Assembly: GCF_000026365.1 (NCBI RefSeq) | Contig: NC_012993.1 | Location: 496,001-560,000, forward strand | Origin: Zygosaccharomyces rouxii | Lineage: Eukaryota > Ascomycota > Saccharomycetes > Saccharomycetales > Saccharomycetaceae | Direction: 5' to 3' | DNA: 64,000 bases | Part shown: piece by piece, positions 10,710-20,282 of the stretch | Position numbering within the stretch: position 1 is the stretch's first letter | Layout of the letters: each line of letters opens with the position of its first letter | Made by a program: the position numbers and the translations under genes | Notes under the pieces: model-generated | Told to the model about the DNA's origin: nothing | Databases searched by the model: none | What the model saw: the letters and a program-made list of their open reading frames with translations, nothing else

Positions 10710-11020
10710 ATGATAATCAAAGTAAAGACTCTGACCGGTAAGGAGATTGCAGTTGAACTAAATGGCGAAGATCCTATCTACAGGATCAAAGAGTTGTTAG
10801 AGGAGAAGGAAGGTATTCCACCATCCCAGCAGAGGCTTATATTCCAGGGCAAACAAATGTATGTGTAATTTTAATTCTTCTCTTTCTTTCATTACTTTCC
10901 AAGAATTTCAGTACTAACTATACTACCTGTAATAGAGATGATCAACAGACTGTTTCCTCTGCCAAGCTGGTGGATGGCATGCAATTGCACCTGGTGTTGA
11001 CATTAAGAGGTGGTAAATAA
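10710..11020 (+). CDS. RUB1: NEDD8-like modifier Rub1, two exons (10710-10858 and 10936-11020)
   Basis: Exon 1 encodes [17 protein letters not shown] through [15 protein letters not shown] and exon 2 ends in [11 protein letters not shown]. Spliced, this gives 77 residues, the same length as S. cerevisiae Rub1, which also has an intron. The splice falls inside the codon after GKQ and yields isoleucine followed by DD. The fold is ubiquitin-like with the essential C-terminal Gly-Gly; one residue (Lys) after GG must be removed by a Yuh1-type hydrolase before conjugation. Rub1 modifies cullins, mainly Cdc53 of SCF ligases. The position between MTQ2 and CLF1 is the one expected from YDR139C. Because each exon is short, simple ORF calling misses this gene. 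Confidence 0.95.
10859..10935 (+). other. RUB1 spliceosomal intron
   Basis: This 77-base intron starts with the consensus 5' splice site GTATGT and carries a perfect TACTAAC branch site at 10914-10920. It ends at TAG (10933-10935), only 15 bases after the branch site. The reading frame is restored exactly to the conserved ubiquitin-like sequence. Using the next AG, two bases on, would break the frame. Confidence 0.93.
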
Positions 11021-11223
11021 CCTGCTTCTTTGTCGCCATAACGTTATGTATAACTATGTAGTAGTATTCGAGCTGTTAGGGATGGAACCTTCGTCAAGCA
11101 GATTCAAGCAGGTCCCCTATATGAAGACTTCTACGTATTCAAATGTGTATGAACTGAATTAGTATTTCATTAATGCAATCGGTTTTATTTCTCTTTTGTA
11201 TTATCAGTTCGAGATGAGTTAGT

Positions 11224-11253
11224 TCATCTCATCTCATCTCATCTCAACTCAAC
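11224..11253. repeat. TCATC/TCAAC pentanucleotide microsatellite upstream of CLF1
   Basis: Four copies of TCATC are followed by two of TCAAC and a degenerate tail, ending 55 bases before the CLF1 start. Read on the other strand the unit gives GATGAG, the core of the PAC element. A comparable tract precedes MDN1. Confidence 0.8.
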
Positions 11254-11308
11254 TCAAACTAACTTAACTTCAGCTTACAACGCAGAGGATCAAGTGCTAT
11301 AAGGAACT

Positions 11309-13342
11309 ATGGATGCTGAAGTGAAACATATATCTGCTGAAAATATTCTACAAGAGGTCTATAAAAGACGTAAAGTAGTTAAACCTTCCGCTAAAGTTGA
11401 CATACTGGATTTAGAAGAGTTAAGAGAACTTCAAAGAAGGAAGAGAACAGAATACGAGACTTATTTAAAACGTAATAGACTGGATATTGGGCAATGGATA
11501 CGTTATGCTAAATTCGAAGTAGAACAACGTGATATAAGAAGGGCAAGATCCGTTTTTGAAAGGGCTCTGCTGGTGGACAGTTCTCATGTACCACTGTGGA
11601 TTAGATACATCGATACTGAGATCAAATTAAAGAATATTAACCATGCTAGGAACCTTATGAATAGAGCAGTGAGCATTTTACCTCGAGTGGATAAATTTTG
11701 GTACAAATATTTGGTCATCGAAGAGTCATTGGGTAATGTAGAAATCGTTAGATCTTTATTCACTAGATGGACTTCGTTGGAACCAGGTACTAATGCATGG
11801 GATTCGTTTGTTGATTTTGAATTGAGACAAGAGAATTGGGATAATGTGAGGAAAGTGTTTGCCATGTACGTTTTAGTACATCCACAGACGGATACATGGC
11901 TTCGATGGGTTCAGTTTGAAACTGTACATGGAGATACTGATACCGTTCGTAAAGTTTATTCATTGGCATTGGATACTGTAGTATCAATGAGTGAAAAATT
12001 GACGATTCAAGATGAGGATTTAGCAGGTCTAATCATCTCATTCGCTAACTGGGAAGCTACTCAACAGGAGCACGAACGGTGTAGAGAGTTGTATCGAATA
12101 TCGATTGATAAGTGGCCACAGAATCAGTTTCTGAAAGAAGGTTTAGTGGAATTCGAAAAAAGGTTTGGTAGTTCACAATCGATTGAAAACACTGTGATTC
12201 ATAAAAGAAGGAGGAGGTACGAGTTGACTTTGCAAGAAAATCCACATGATTATGATACTTGGTGGCTCTACCTTGACTTAATACAGGATAATTTTAAAGC
12301 TGATCTCTTAAAATGTTTGGATAAATCGGTCACAGGTACTCAACCCAAGGAAAATACCAAGACTCTAGCTTGGAAAAGTTATATCTTTCTATGGATAAGA
12401 TATCTGGCCTATGTGGAATTAGAGTGCGCCAATTTAGACATTTGTAGGCAGCTGTACCAAAGATTGATCGAATTAATCCCACACAAGAATTTCACATTCG
12501 CTAAAATTTGGTACATGTACAGTCAATTCGAATTGAGAAATGGTGATCTGACATCAGCAAGAAAAATATTGGGCAGGTCCCTTGGATTATGTCCCAAACC
12601 AAGGATTTTTAAGCTATACATCGATATGGAGATTAAGCTCAGAGAATTTGACCGTGTAAGAAAGCTGTATGAAAAGTTTATTGAGTATGATGGTTCGAAC
12701 GTTGAGACGTGGATGGCATATGCGGATTTGGAGGCAAATTTAGGTGATCGAGATCGTGCTACAGGCATCTATGAGATTTCTTTAGATCCGGATGTGACTT
12801 GTTTGACCCAAGATGCAAAGTTGCAATTGATACAGAAATATATCGATTATATGACTTCGGAAGAAGAATTTGATAAAGCAAGAGACCTTTATGAGAGATA
12901 CTTGAGATTAACTGCATTTTCGTCAACTATTTGGAAAATGTATGCACTTTATGCCAGTGAAAATCCAACAGGGGACCAAGTGCAAGAACTTCGCGAATCT
13001 GCAAGTGCCAGCGGTAATGAAGACGAGGAAATTGAATTCTGCGTTCAAGATGTGAACAGACAAATGTCAAGGGGAATATTTGAAAGGTCACTGAATCACT
13101 TCAAAAGATTGGGTGATAAGGAAAGTAGAATCGCCATACTGGAGGAATTCAAGAATTACGAAAATACCTTTGGTGACGAAGAGAGTCAAGAAAAGATTCA
13201 GAAGAGACAGCCCAAGCTTGTGGGGCCTCCTGGTCAAGAAGAGTACGTTTTTCCTGATGATGAGGTGAGAAATGAGGTTCCTAATGTGTCCAAATTACAG
13301 GCACTTGCCAAAAAATGGGAGCAGAACCGTCAATCTGAATAG
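11309..13342 (+). CDS. CLF1: Spliceosome assembly factor Clf1 (Syf3), HAT-repeat protein
   Basis: The 677 residues are made almost entirely of HAT (half-a-TPR) repeats, seen as recurring W-x2-Y/W and ARS-V-F/Y-ERAL patterns (for example IGQWIRYAKFEVEQRDIRRA near residue 60 and TWMAYADLEANLGDRDRA near 470). The N-terminus has the crooked-neck family signature around ISAENILQEVYKRRK. Clf1 is a scaffold of the Prp19-associated (NineTeen) complex; it bridges U2/U6/U5 components during spliceosome activation and is also implicated in replication-origin function. The length is close to the S. cerevisiae protein (687). It converges on MSL5 with 77 bases between them, as YLR117C and YLR116W do in S. 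cerevisiae. Confidence 0.95.
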   Translation: MDAEVKHISAENILQEVYKRRKVVKPSAKVDILDLEELRELQRRKRTEYETYLKRNRLDIGQWIRYAKFEVEQRDIRRARSVFERALLVDSSHVPLWIRYIDTEIKLKNINHARNLMNRAVSILPRVDKFWYKYLVIEESLGNVEIVRSLFTRWTSLEPGTNAWDSFVDFELRQENWDNVRKVFAMYVLVHPQTDTWLRWVQFETVHGDTDTVRKVYSLALDTVVSMSEKLTIQDEDLAGLIISFANWEATQQEHERCRELYRISIDKWPQNQFLKEGLVEFEKRFGSSQSIENTVIHKRRRRYELTLQENPHDYDTWWLYLDLIQDNFKADLLKCLDKSVTGTQPKENTKTLAWKSYIFLWIRYLAYVELECANLDICRQLYQRLIELIPHKNFTFAKIWYMYSQFELRNGDLTSARKILGRSLGLCPKPRIFKLYIDMEIKLREFDRVRKLYEKFIEYDGSNVETWMAYADLEANLGDRDRATGIYEISLDPDVTCLTQDAKLQLIQKYIDYMTSEEEFDKARDLYERYLRLTAFSSTIWKMYALYASENPTGDQVQELRESASASGNEDEEIEFCVQDVNRQMSRGIFERSLNHFKRLGDKESRIAILEEFKNYENTFGDEESQEKIQKRQPKLVGPPGQEEYVFPDDEVRNEVPNVSKLQALAKKWEQNRQSE

Positions 13343-13419
13343 TTCAGTTAATAGTAATGTAATGGAGATGCTGAAATAAAACCTGTGTGATACATACTTT
13401 TTTTTTTAATCCGTTTTTT

Positions 13420-14961
13420 TCACATACCTGGAGGACCGCTGAGGCCTCCTTCTTCTGGTTGAGCTTCATTGAAACCGTAGGAACTTGGTGAGATTTGAGA
13501 TTCTAAACCTGGAGGTCCTTCTAAATCTCCCGGGGGTTGTAGTTCCGAACCAGGTGGACCTTGTAGACCGCCGCCACCTGGGGGTTGATATTCTGCACCG
13601 GGCGGACCTTGTAAATCACCCGTACCGGGAGCCTGGAAATCCACACCAGGTGGACCTTGTATATCTAACCCAGGAGGTTTATCACTAACCGGCAATCCTG
13701 GCGGGCCACTTAACCCCGCTAGAGGAGCATCCATCCCTGGTACAGCCGATAAACCAGGAGCCTTGTTTGTACCGTTATCTATTAGTTTTGATTGTTCTGA
13801 GGAACCACTTGCCGATTCCACGGGTGCGGGCGTTAAAGAGTCTTCTGGAGTTGATAACATTCCTGGCACAGCAAGAACACTGCTGTTCGGTTCTAAACCA
13901 GGTGGTACATTCAAAGGTGTTCCGTAGTCGGGTGCTGGTTGTGAAGGTTCTTGGCCTCTCCTACTATACCTGGATCGATATGAGGTTGTAGGACTATCAT
14001 ATGTGGTGTTGAACCTTGGAGCTTGACGAGAACTATCTCGAAAACTGTCGTAACGGCTTTGTCTCGAATCTCCGTGAGGTGGTAGCTGTGCGGTACAATC
14101 AATGGTAACATGACCTGGTTGGCCACATCTCCTACAAATAACCTTTTGAGCAAATGTCTCCATATTAGGGCATTCATATCTTTTATGTCCCTGTAGACCA
14201 CAGATGGGGCACGGCCTATTATCCTCCCTCAAGATACCGTTTAATTCTGCCAGTTCTCTTAATTGACCTCTTTTCAAATCGTTTTGACCTTCAGGAGAAG
14301 TAACAGCTTTAATTACAACTCCTTCACAAAGCTTAATACCCTGCTGGATCTTATCCTCACTATCAGCAATCACTAGGCAGTGTAATGGATCGGAGAAATT
14401 CATCGCACCTTTGGGTAAATCGTAAGCATTTTTACCCTCTTTCACTGAACCCCGTCCTCTAATGGCTATTTTACAACCAGAATTTTCTTGTAGCTTCCTC
14501 AATGTGTTACCACGAGGACCTAATAGTAATCCCACAAAGTTTATGCTTGGATAGTCATTCACTGGAATATAGTATTTGTCTTGAAATTTTGTAGGTCTCT
14601 TATAGTCTTCGGGGGCCACAAAATGGGGGATAAGTCTCAATGCAACTTCCACTAGCCTGTGTCTCTCCTCCTCTAATTTTTTTGCATAACGCTGTTCTCT
14701 GGTATTTATACGCTTGCCTCGAGCATCATATGCTGGTGGTGGTGATGGTGACCTATTTCTCCTTTCTGGAGGTTTCAAATTATTCGAGCGTAGTAGTGAA
14801 GTTATCTCTTGGATTCTGAACATTATTTGATAAGCTGCTAGCTGTTCTTGAGTTAATGGTCCCGTTATCTTCGTTGCCAGCGGATTGTAAAATTCCTGTC
14901 CATTCTTCTGTTGAGAATACTCCCAAAGCCCATCATTAGCTTCTGATAGTGAATTTGACAT
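13420..14961 (-). CDS. MSL5: Branch-point binding protein Msl5 (BBP/SF1)
   Basis: The 513-residue protein has the SF1/BBP layout: an N-terminal helical part, a KH-QUA2 RNA-binding domain with the GPRGNT loop near residue 148, then two CCHC zinc knuckles ([14 protein letters not shown] near 251 and [14 protein letters not shown] near 275). The proline/glycine-rich tail has about ten PPG motifs from roughly residue 350 to the end. Msl5 recognises the UACUAAC branch site in the commitment complex with Mud2, and helps retain unspliced RNA in the nucleus. The PPG-hydrophobic motifs are the type bound by GYF-domain proteins such as Smy2. It is longer than S. cerevisiae Msl5 (476) mainly because of the tail. 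A PAC-type element lies about 105 bases upstream. Confidence 0.95.
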   Translation of the reverse strand: MSNSLSEANDGLWEYSQQKNGQEFYNPLATKITGPLTQEQLAAYQIMFRIQEITSLLRSNNLKPPERRNRSPSPPPAYDARGKRINTREQRYAKKLEEERHRLVEVALRLIPHFVAPEDYKRPTKFQDKYYIPVNDYPSINFVGLLLGPRGNTLRKLQENSGCKIAIRGRGSVKEGKNAYDLPKGAMNFSDPLHCLVIADSEDKIQQGIKLCEGVVIKAVTSPEGQNDLKRGQLRELAELNGILREDNRPCPICGLQGHKRYECPNMETFAQKVICRRCGQPGHVTIDCTAQLPPHGDSRQSRYDSFRDSSRQAPRFNTTYDSPTTSYRSRYSRRGQEPSQPAPDYGTPLNVPPGLEPNSSVLAVPGMLSTPEDSLTPAPVESASGSSEQSKLIDNGTNKAPGLSAVPGMDAPLAGLSGPPGLPVSDKPPGLDIQGPPGVDFQAPGTGDLQGPPGAEYQPPGGGGLQGPPGSELQPPGDLEGPPGLESQISPSSYGFNEAQPEEGGLSGPPGM

Positions 14962-15065
14962 TGCAAAATCTTATGATATGGGATACAATTGCTGTCAACC
15001 AGAAAGCACTAACACTCTGATACTTCCTTTCAATACAAAGTCAACCAACAGGTTACGGTTTCTTC

Positions 15066-15075
15066 ATCTCATCGC
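15066..15075 (-). promoter_or_regulatory. PAC-type element upstream of MSL5
   Basis: On the minus strand this reads GCGATGAGAT, an exact match to the PAC consensus GCGATGAGMT bound by Dot6/Tod6. It lies 105 bases upstream of the MSL5 start. A single short match could be chance, and MSL5 is not a classic ribosome-biogenesis gene. Confidence 0.45.
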
Positions 15076-15204
15076 TTCCCATTATTAAAATACACATCTT
15101 CGTCAGAAGTGATTAACATAAGCTAGTTGCCAATATTGTTGAAAATATTGAAATATTGCAAGGTTTAAAATATTTATAAGAGCTTTTATTTGGTTTCTAT
15201 AGGA

Positions 15205-17712
15205 TTATATTTTTGCCAGCATATCTGTGATTGATTTTCTCACTAGGTAAAATAGTTCTGATGGTGCACCGTCCACAACTGTCTCACCATCGTTGATCTT
15301 GCGCACTGCTACTTGTCCATCTACCACCAAGGTACCTTCACCTTTAAATTCTGCTCTATGACGTTGTGCTGTCAGGACTCTCTTTAGTTCGGCCAGTCTT
15401 ACATCTCCGATGGACAAAGATCCACTTTTATGATGATGTCTCGATGTTGTCTTTAGTGGCTCTAACACCAATCTGGTCCTGTGCAACTGTTGTTTCTGTT
15501 CTTGAGCCTGCTGCTGAGACTTGCCCGCCTGGGGTTTTTCCTTAACCAATTTACCGATAACATGAGCCACTGTGTACCCATCACTAATGCTTTGCCACTT
15601 GAGAAGTTGATCTAATTCGGGATCAACTGATATGTCTAGAGATTTAATCGTCGTATCGAATTGGATGTCCTTATTCAATGGCATGGCAGTCAATTCAATG
15701 TCTCTTTTACGCAGGGTCAGCATGGCTGACTCTATTTGAGCCTCTGCTGGTCCTAATAGTAAAATTTTCTTGGGCTTTAGTGCTGGCCAAATCACAGTCG
15801 CAGATCTCTGATCTACTAAACTGTCCAAATTGATGAAAGTAACCATACATTTCACATTCACCTTAGAGGATGATTCCGTACGCTTAACGGGATTTTTCAC
15901 GGCATCCAAATATTCTATACTGTCCCAATTCTCATCATTTTTGGAAGGGTTGTTCTTAGTATCATCCTTACGAGATCTCTTTACACTAACTCTGCGTGGG
16001 TCCATCAAATCGTAAGGGTCTTTCTCTTCTTCTATTTCCTCCGACGAAGGTCTCTTTGTTTTACTGCTGTCGTCATCGCTGGGAATGAGCATGCTAAAAT
16101 CTATAATGCTACCGTAATCGTCTCTTTTAATCCTTGGTGGTTGGAAGGGGAACATCCTGTGCTTGGCAGGTGTACCTTCTTGAATGTAAATATCTGTAGG
16201 AATCTCTACAGCTTGCTTCCCCGTTGGCGCCGTAGTTCCATCTCTCAACATACCAATCAAATTGTCCTCTTCTTCCTCATCGTCAAAATCACCTTCACCT
16301 ATGCCGCCAAGGCCAAGGGCTCCTGGTTGACCATTAGCTGCCCCACCTGCAAAAGTTTCAATGGAATTTGTCTTCTTGGCTTCGCGTATCAGTGTAGCGG
16401 TTAATTCTTGTCTGCTATCCCTACGTTCAGTGACTTGTTCCAGGTAATGTTCCAACTCTTTATTCACCAATGGGTCTAATTTAATGTTTTTTAAAGTTAT
16501 GTGACCAGAATATGAAACTGGTTTTCCCTCTTCTAAATTCTGTTGCTTGGAAGCCTGTTCCCATTTCTTGTACATGGTAGCGAGTGCAGATGGGTAACCT
16601 TGAGTGAACCCTGGTAAAAGAATAGTCGCTCTCTCCAATTGACATAGATGTTTGATAACTTCGTCTACAAGAGAGTCCACCTGAGATACAAAGCAAATTT
16701 TGGAACCTGAGTAATTGGTTAACTCCTCTGGTGTTGCTACATGGAATCGACGACCTAAATCAAAAGGTGTTCTGTTGTCTCTAGATTCCCAAGTTTTTAT
16801 TGCAGAGGACGATAACCATTCGAGCATGGATTTGGCATAAGTAAGGGCTCTACCTCTAGAGTAAGACACTAGGATTACGGGGACCTGACTGTATAATTTG
16901 TTCTTGGAATTCTCATATAGGAAATCGTGTACAGAAACCAAAATATCTAGAAAGTTTCCACCCATTTCAACAGGAATCAAAATAGAACCGTTAGATGTCA
17001 ATGCCTGTTTCATAGAATCTTTAAAACATCTCATTCTCCTAGCATGAGGTTTTGGAGATCCAAATTTCTCAAAGGTTGTAATAATAGCTGATGGTCTTAA
17101 AAGTGTGGAAATTGGTTTACCTGATCCATCTAGCAAAGATGCACCGTTTAAAATTGTATCTCTGGTATGGTTCCAGCGACGAGCATATATCAGTTTCTCC
17201 AAGTAAGTAGATATGCACCATATAGATCCACCAGGAGAAACACCAGAGTTATATGCCACCAGGGTCAATCCATCAAATTTTGATCGCAGATCTACCAGTT
17301 GTGAGTACTTCAGAGACTCTATATGCTCGAACGCCCTCTCGACATCATCCACATCAATTTGGTTAGTGTCATAGGGCCCCACTAGCCCTCTGGATGCATA
17401 CAGATCGAATGTAGAGACTCTACCAAGATTCGTCACCGGTAACGTTGCATAAACTTGAATTCTTGAAATAAAATGAGGTAAGAAATTGTGATAGAGCATG
17501 GTATAGGCCCCCAGGCAGTCAACAGAAGACTGTGATAATAGTATAATATTCACCTCTGGTATCAAATTGGACCAATACTTAACAGAATCTTCATAACTAA
17601 CCTTCGAACTAAACCAACCGGGATCGATTAAAATGGTTACATTATCAAATCTGACAATAGTACCTATGGTATTCCCAGAGCCATCATCGCAACAGGTGAA
17701 TGTATAGGTCAT
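15205..17712 (-). CDS. CFT2: Cleavage/polyadenylation factor subunit Cft2 (CPSF100-like)
   Basis: This 835-residue protein is a metallo-beta-lactamase/beta-CASP fold protein. Its N-terminus MTYTFTCCDDGSGNTIGTIVRFDNVTILIDPGW matches CPSF100, given here as pieces MTYTFTCC and ILIDPGW. The zinc-binding HxHxDH motif of active nucleases is replaced by a segment reading LLSQSSVDCLGAY near residue 58, so it should be a catalytically inactive partner, as known for Cft2. It acts in the nucleus within CPF and contacts the pre-mRNA around the poly(A) site, next to the active nuclease Ysh1. A charged, low-complexity insert lies at about 470-620. The length is near S. cerevisiae Cft2 (859), and the order MSL5-CFT2 matches YLR116W-YLR115W. 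Confidence 0.95.
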   Translation of the reverse strand: MTYTFTCCDDGSGNTIGTIVRFDNVTILIDPGWFSSKVSYEDSVKYWSNLIPEVNIILLSQSSVDCLGAYTMLYHNFLPHFISRIQVYATLPVTNLGRVSTFDLYASRGLVGPYDTNQIDVDDVERAFEHIESLKYSQLVDLRSKFDGLTLVAYNSGVSPGGSIWCISTYLEKLIYARRWNHTRDTILNGASLLDGSGKPISTLLRPSAIITTFEKFGSPKPHARRMRCFKDSMKQALTSNGSILIPVEMGGNFLDILVSVHDFLYENSKNKLYSQVPVILVSYSRGRALTYAKSMLEWLSSSAIKTWESRDNRTPFDLGRRFHVATPEELTNYSGSKICFVSQVDSLVDEVIKHLCQLERATILLPGFTQGYPSALATMYKKWEQASKQQNLEEGKPVSYSGHITLKNIKLDPLVNKELEHYLEQVTERRDSRQELTATLIREAKKTNSIETFAGGAANGQPGALGLGGIGEGDFDDEEEEDNLIGMLRDGTTAPTGKQAVEIPTDIYIQEGTPAKHRMFPFQPPRIKRDDYGSIIDFSMLIPSDDDSSKTKRPSSEEIEEEKDPYDLMDPRRVSVKRSRKDDTKNNPSKNDENWDSIEYLDAVKNPVKRTESSSKVNVKCMVTFINLDSLVDQRSATVIWPALKPKKILLLGPAEAQIESAMLTLRKRDIELTAMPLNKDIQFDTTIKSLDISVDPELDQLLKWQSISDGYTVAHVIGKLVKEKPQAGKSQQQAQEQKQQLHRTRLVLEPLKTTSRHHHKSGSLSIGDVRLAELKRVLTAQRHRAEFKGEGTLVVDGQVAVRKINDGETVVDGAPSELFYLVRKSITDMLAKI

Positions 17713-18037
17713 CCCAGTCAGTTCTAATGGGTCTTTTTAGCCTATTTATCCTCTAATGCAAGGTATGGTTGATGGTTTCTTCAGTTATAAGAGTCCGAAC
17801 TTTTTTCAATCCAACACTACTGATAAACCCCATGTTGAAGAAGGATTTGTCCAAGTAGGCCTCTAGATACGTAGTTTTGAGCTAAAATTGGTCCTTTAGA
17901 GGTATTTAATGCTTCTAGTGACCCATTAAGGAGTTTTCTAAACCTTTTCCCGCCTCCATTTCGTTCACTTACACCTGTTGTTTTACCGCATGCATGGTAT
18001 GGCTTCCTTAGAATACTTTTAACAGCTAGATCAGATT
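17713..18037. other. Divergent intergenic region between CFT2 and the F-box-like gene
   Basis: These 325 bases separate two start codons, so both promoters lie here. I saw no convincing TATA box, tRNA or repeated element. Confidence 0.5.
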
Positions 18038-20167
18038 ATGGAGTTACCTAGTGAAATTTTAGAGCTCGTCGTTTCGCAAGGCTTGGATAGTTGTCAGACT
18101 TCAATATCATGGATGCAAATCTCACCAGTTTTCCAAAAGGTAGTTACCGATCTGTTAGGGGTAGTGGTATTACAAGACGGGGTACGAGATTTACAAGATA
18201 TGGATGTTCCCTTTGATTATAAACGGTTGATGAGTAAGTTCAATACGTTGTATGTGTCCACCGATTATCCCAATGCAGAGCAATTGTTAGAGTTTATTAA
18301 GAAGTATATGCATCTCTTAATTGTGATACAATCGGATAGAAACTACAGTGATGTTTTAGCATCTCTATTGGTTTCCATAGCGCAGGACTGTACAAAAGGA
18401 ACTACCATATGTGTTATTTACTGCAGTTTCCAGAATTATTTGAGTAAGCTATATTTCCGTGGATTGTCATTATGTGAAAAGAGAGTGGTTTTCAGTGAAC
18501 TGCATCTTGTTGGTAAGGCACCATGGAATAGGAGTGAACTATTTGACGTTAAAACACTTTTCGAAAGAACATATCTTTATCATTTGAAAAACATCTACTC
18601 CTTGGATATTCAGAACAAGAATCATAGAATAATATCTCGGGATTTGAATGTAATCAACCAACTTAATTTTGGTAATTTTGATGAAGAATGGCACAATTAT
18701 TTTATTGAATGTCCTAATTTGAAGAAAATTGAAAATACCAAATATCCTATTCGCACCAGTGATGAACCCTTCAAATTACCCAAGTGTGAATCCATATCCT
18801 TGACACACTATGTGAATGGTATTCATTATCAACCAATAGATGGGTTTAAAGTATCTGGGGAGTTGAAGCTAGTCCCCACTCTGAGATCTGCAGATCCTGA
18901 ATTCTACAATTTGCACTTTGCTAATTTGAAAAAGTTGAAATTGGTACTCGGTGATTCAGAGAGCCATTCGATTAGGTTCCACAATTGTCAATTTGATTCT
19001 CTTGAATCTCTTGATTGTGCATCTTGTTTGATTCCATGGACCAACTTTACAGATTCGGGAGTTCGATTGAAACATATCAGGCTCAGTTTGACTACTGATG
19101 AACAAGCTAAATGGCTTTGTGAATGTCCCTACCAATTGGAAAGAATATCAGTTGCATCATATGGCGTGTGGTCACCAGCTTCGCCGAATATTTCACATTT
19201 GCCATTGGAAGTCATGAAGTGTCAAGCTGTCGATCTGGAGATTCAATCAATATGGCACTGTTATCTATGTCATGTCCTAGTGGTACCTACTGTCGGAATT
19301 ACTACCGATCTAACAATCACTATTAAGGAAGCATCACTGTTGCAATCAATTCTCGATAATCACTTACCCATGGACAAGTGGGGGATCAACTTGGAGAACG
19401 ATTGCATAATTTTAAGAGTACCATCAGTCAAGCGTTTTACTATCTCTGTTACAGATAGGAGCAATTTCGGTATGGGAAATAGTGGGCCAAGCATGCCCTT
19501 CTCGAGTGCGGTAGGCGGTTCTTCACAGGCTGATTATTCAAACATTTTCTTTGACACTAATGCATCTATTCAGAACTACGCAGTTTCTCCATCAGCATTT
19601 CGGAGAAAGAGTTCAGGTGCTGATAGTGCAACTGCTAGAAGACAAAGTGCCATCGCTAGTTTGACAAGTTATCCGACACACCCAGGTTCTGTAAAAAATA
19701 GAAGAAGCTCTTCAGCTTCCTCTTCAATAAGTGGTACATCATTGCTTAAGACATGTAAGTTTGTACCATTTGGTAACTGTCCTGAGACAATCACCGTTAG
19801 TCTAGCCGCATTGGATGCTTCCGTCATATCTTGGGAGGAAGTGAAAACTAATAGAATCATGTTACTACAGGTACTAGTTCAGGAACCTGATTCTGAATTG
19901 TATTGCCTGGATGATTCGATTCATCCACTTTCGGAGCAAATCACCCAGGTCCTGAAATATCCCTACCATATTTCACTACAAGGAATGATCGTGGAAAGAT
20001 TTCAAGTTGTTGTTAATCTCGAGGCTCTAGGTCTCGATATTCAGCGATGCCAGAGGAACCAATTTGCCGCTGATTTGCAACAGTATTTGGCATTTAAAGG
20101 ACATGATCTGAAGGTCTTTACAGAATCAGAAAAGAACTGTCGTGTTTCTGTTCTTCTCAAATTTTGA
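18038..20167 (+). CDS. F-box-like protein of unknown function, 709 residues
   Basis: I do not recognise this protein as a specific S. cerevisiae gene. The N-terminus (LPSEILELVVSQGL, then SWMQISPVFQKVVTDLL) fits an F-box, the Skp1-binding module of SCF ubiquitin ligases. Residues about 60-480 contain recurring leucine-spaced segments such as LHFANLKKLKLVLGDSES and FDSLESLDCASCL, consistent with divergent leucine-rich repeats that could bind a substrate. Residues about 480-570 form a serine-rich, probably disordered stretch with RRKSSG and RRQSA, which resemble kinase sites. A folded-looking C-terminal region of about 140 residues follows. Codon use resembles its neighbours and there is no internal stop, so it looks functional. 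It sits between CFT2 and HPR1, where S. cerevisiae has no counterpart I can name. The F-box call rests on about 40 residues. Confidence 0.6.
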   Translation: MELPSEILELVVSQGLDSCQTSISWMQISPVFQKVVTDLLGVVVLQDGVRDLQDMDVPFDYKRLMSKFNTLYVSTDYPNAEQLLEFIKKYMHLLIVIQSDRNYSDVLASLLVSIAQDCTKGTTICVIYCSFQNYLSKLYFRGLSLCEKRVVFSELHLVGKAPWNRSELFDVKTLFERTYLYHLKNIYSLDIQNKNHRIISRDLNVINQLNFGNFDEEWHNYFIECPNLKKIENTKYPIRTSDEPFKLPKCESISLTHYVNGIHYQPIDGFKVSGELKLVPTLRSADPEFYNLHFANLKKLKLVLGDSESHSIRFHNCQFDSLESLDCASCLIPWTNFTDSGVRLKHIRLSLTTDEQAKWLCECPYQLERISVASYGVWSPASPNISHLPLEVMKCQAVDLEIQSIWHCYLCHVLVVPTVGITTDLTITIKEASLLQSILDNHLPMDKWGINLENDCIILRVPSVKRFTISVTDRSNFGMGNSGPSMPFSSAVGGSSQADYSNIFFDTNASIQNYAVSPSAFRRKSSGADSATARRQSAIASLTSYPTHPGSVKNRRSSSASSSISGTSLLKTCKFVPFGNCPETITVSLAALDASVISWEEVKTNRIMLLQVLVQEPDSELYCLDDSIHPLSEQITQVLKYPYHISLQGMIVERFQVVVNLEALGLDIQRCQRNQFAADLQQYLAFKGHDLKVFTESEKNCRVSVLLKF

Positions 20168-20282
20168 TTAATGGTAAATGGGATTAAAAATCTACAGAGA
20201 TAAGCTCGGGTTTTAGGTTTCATAAATGTACAAAGTGAAATATAGTTACTTGTTTTCTAATGCCTGCTGACCGTTCTTCTCG

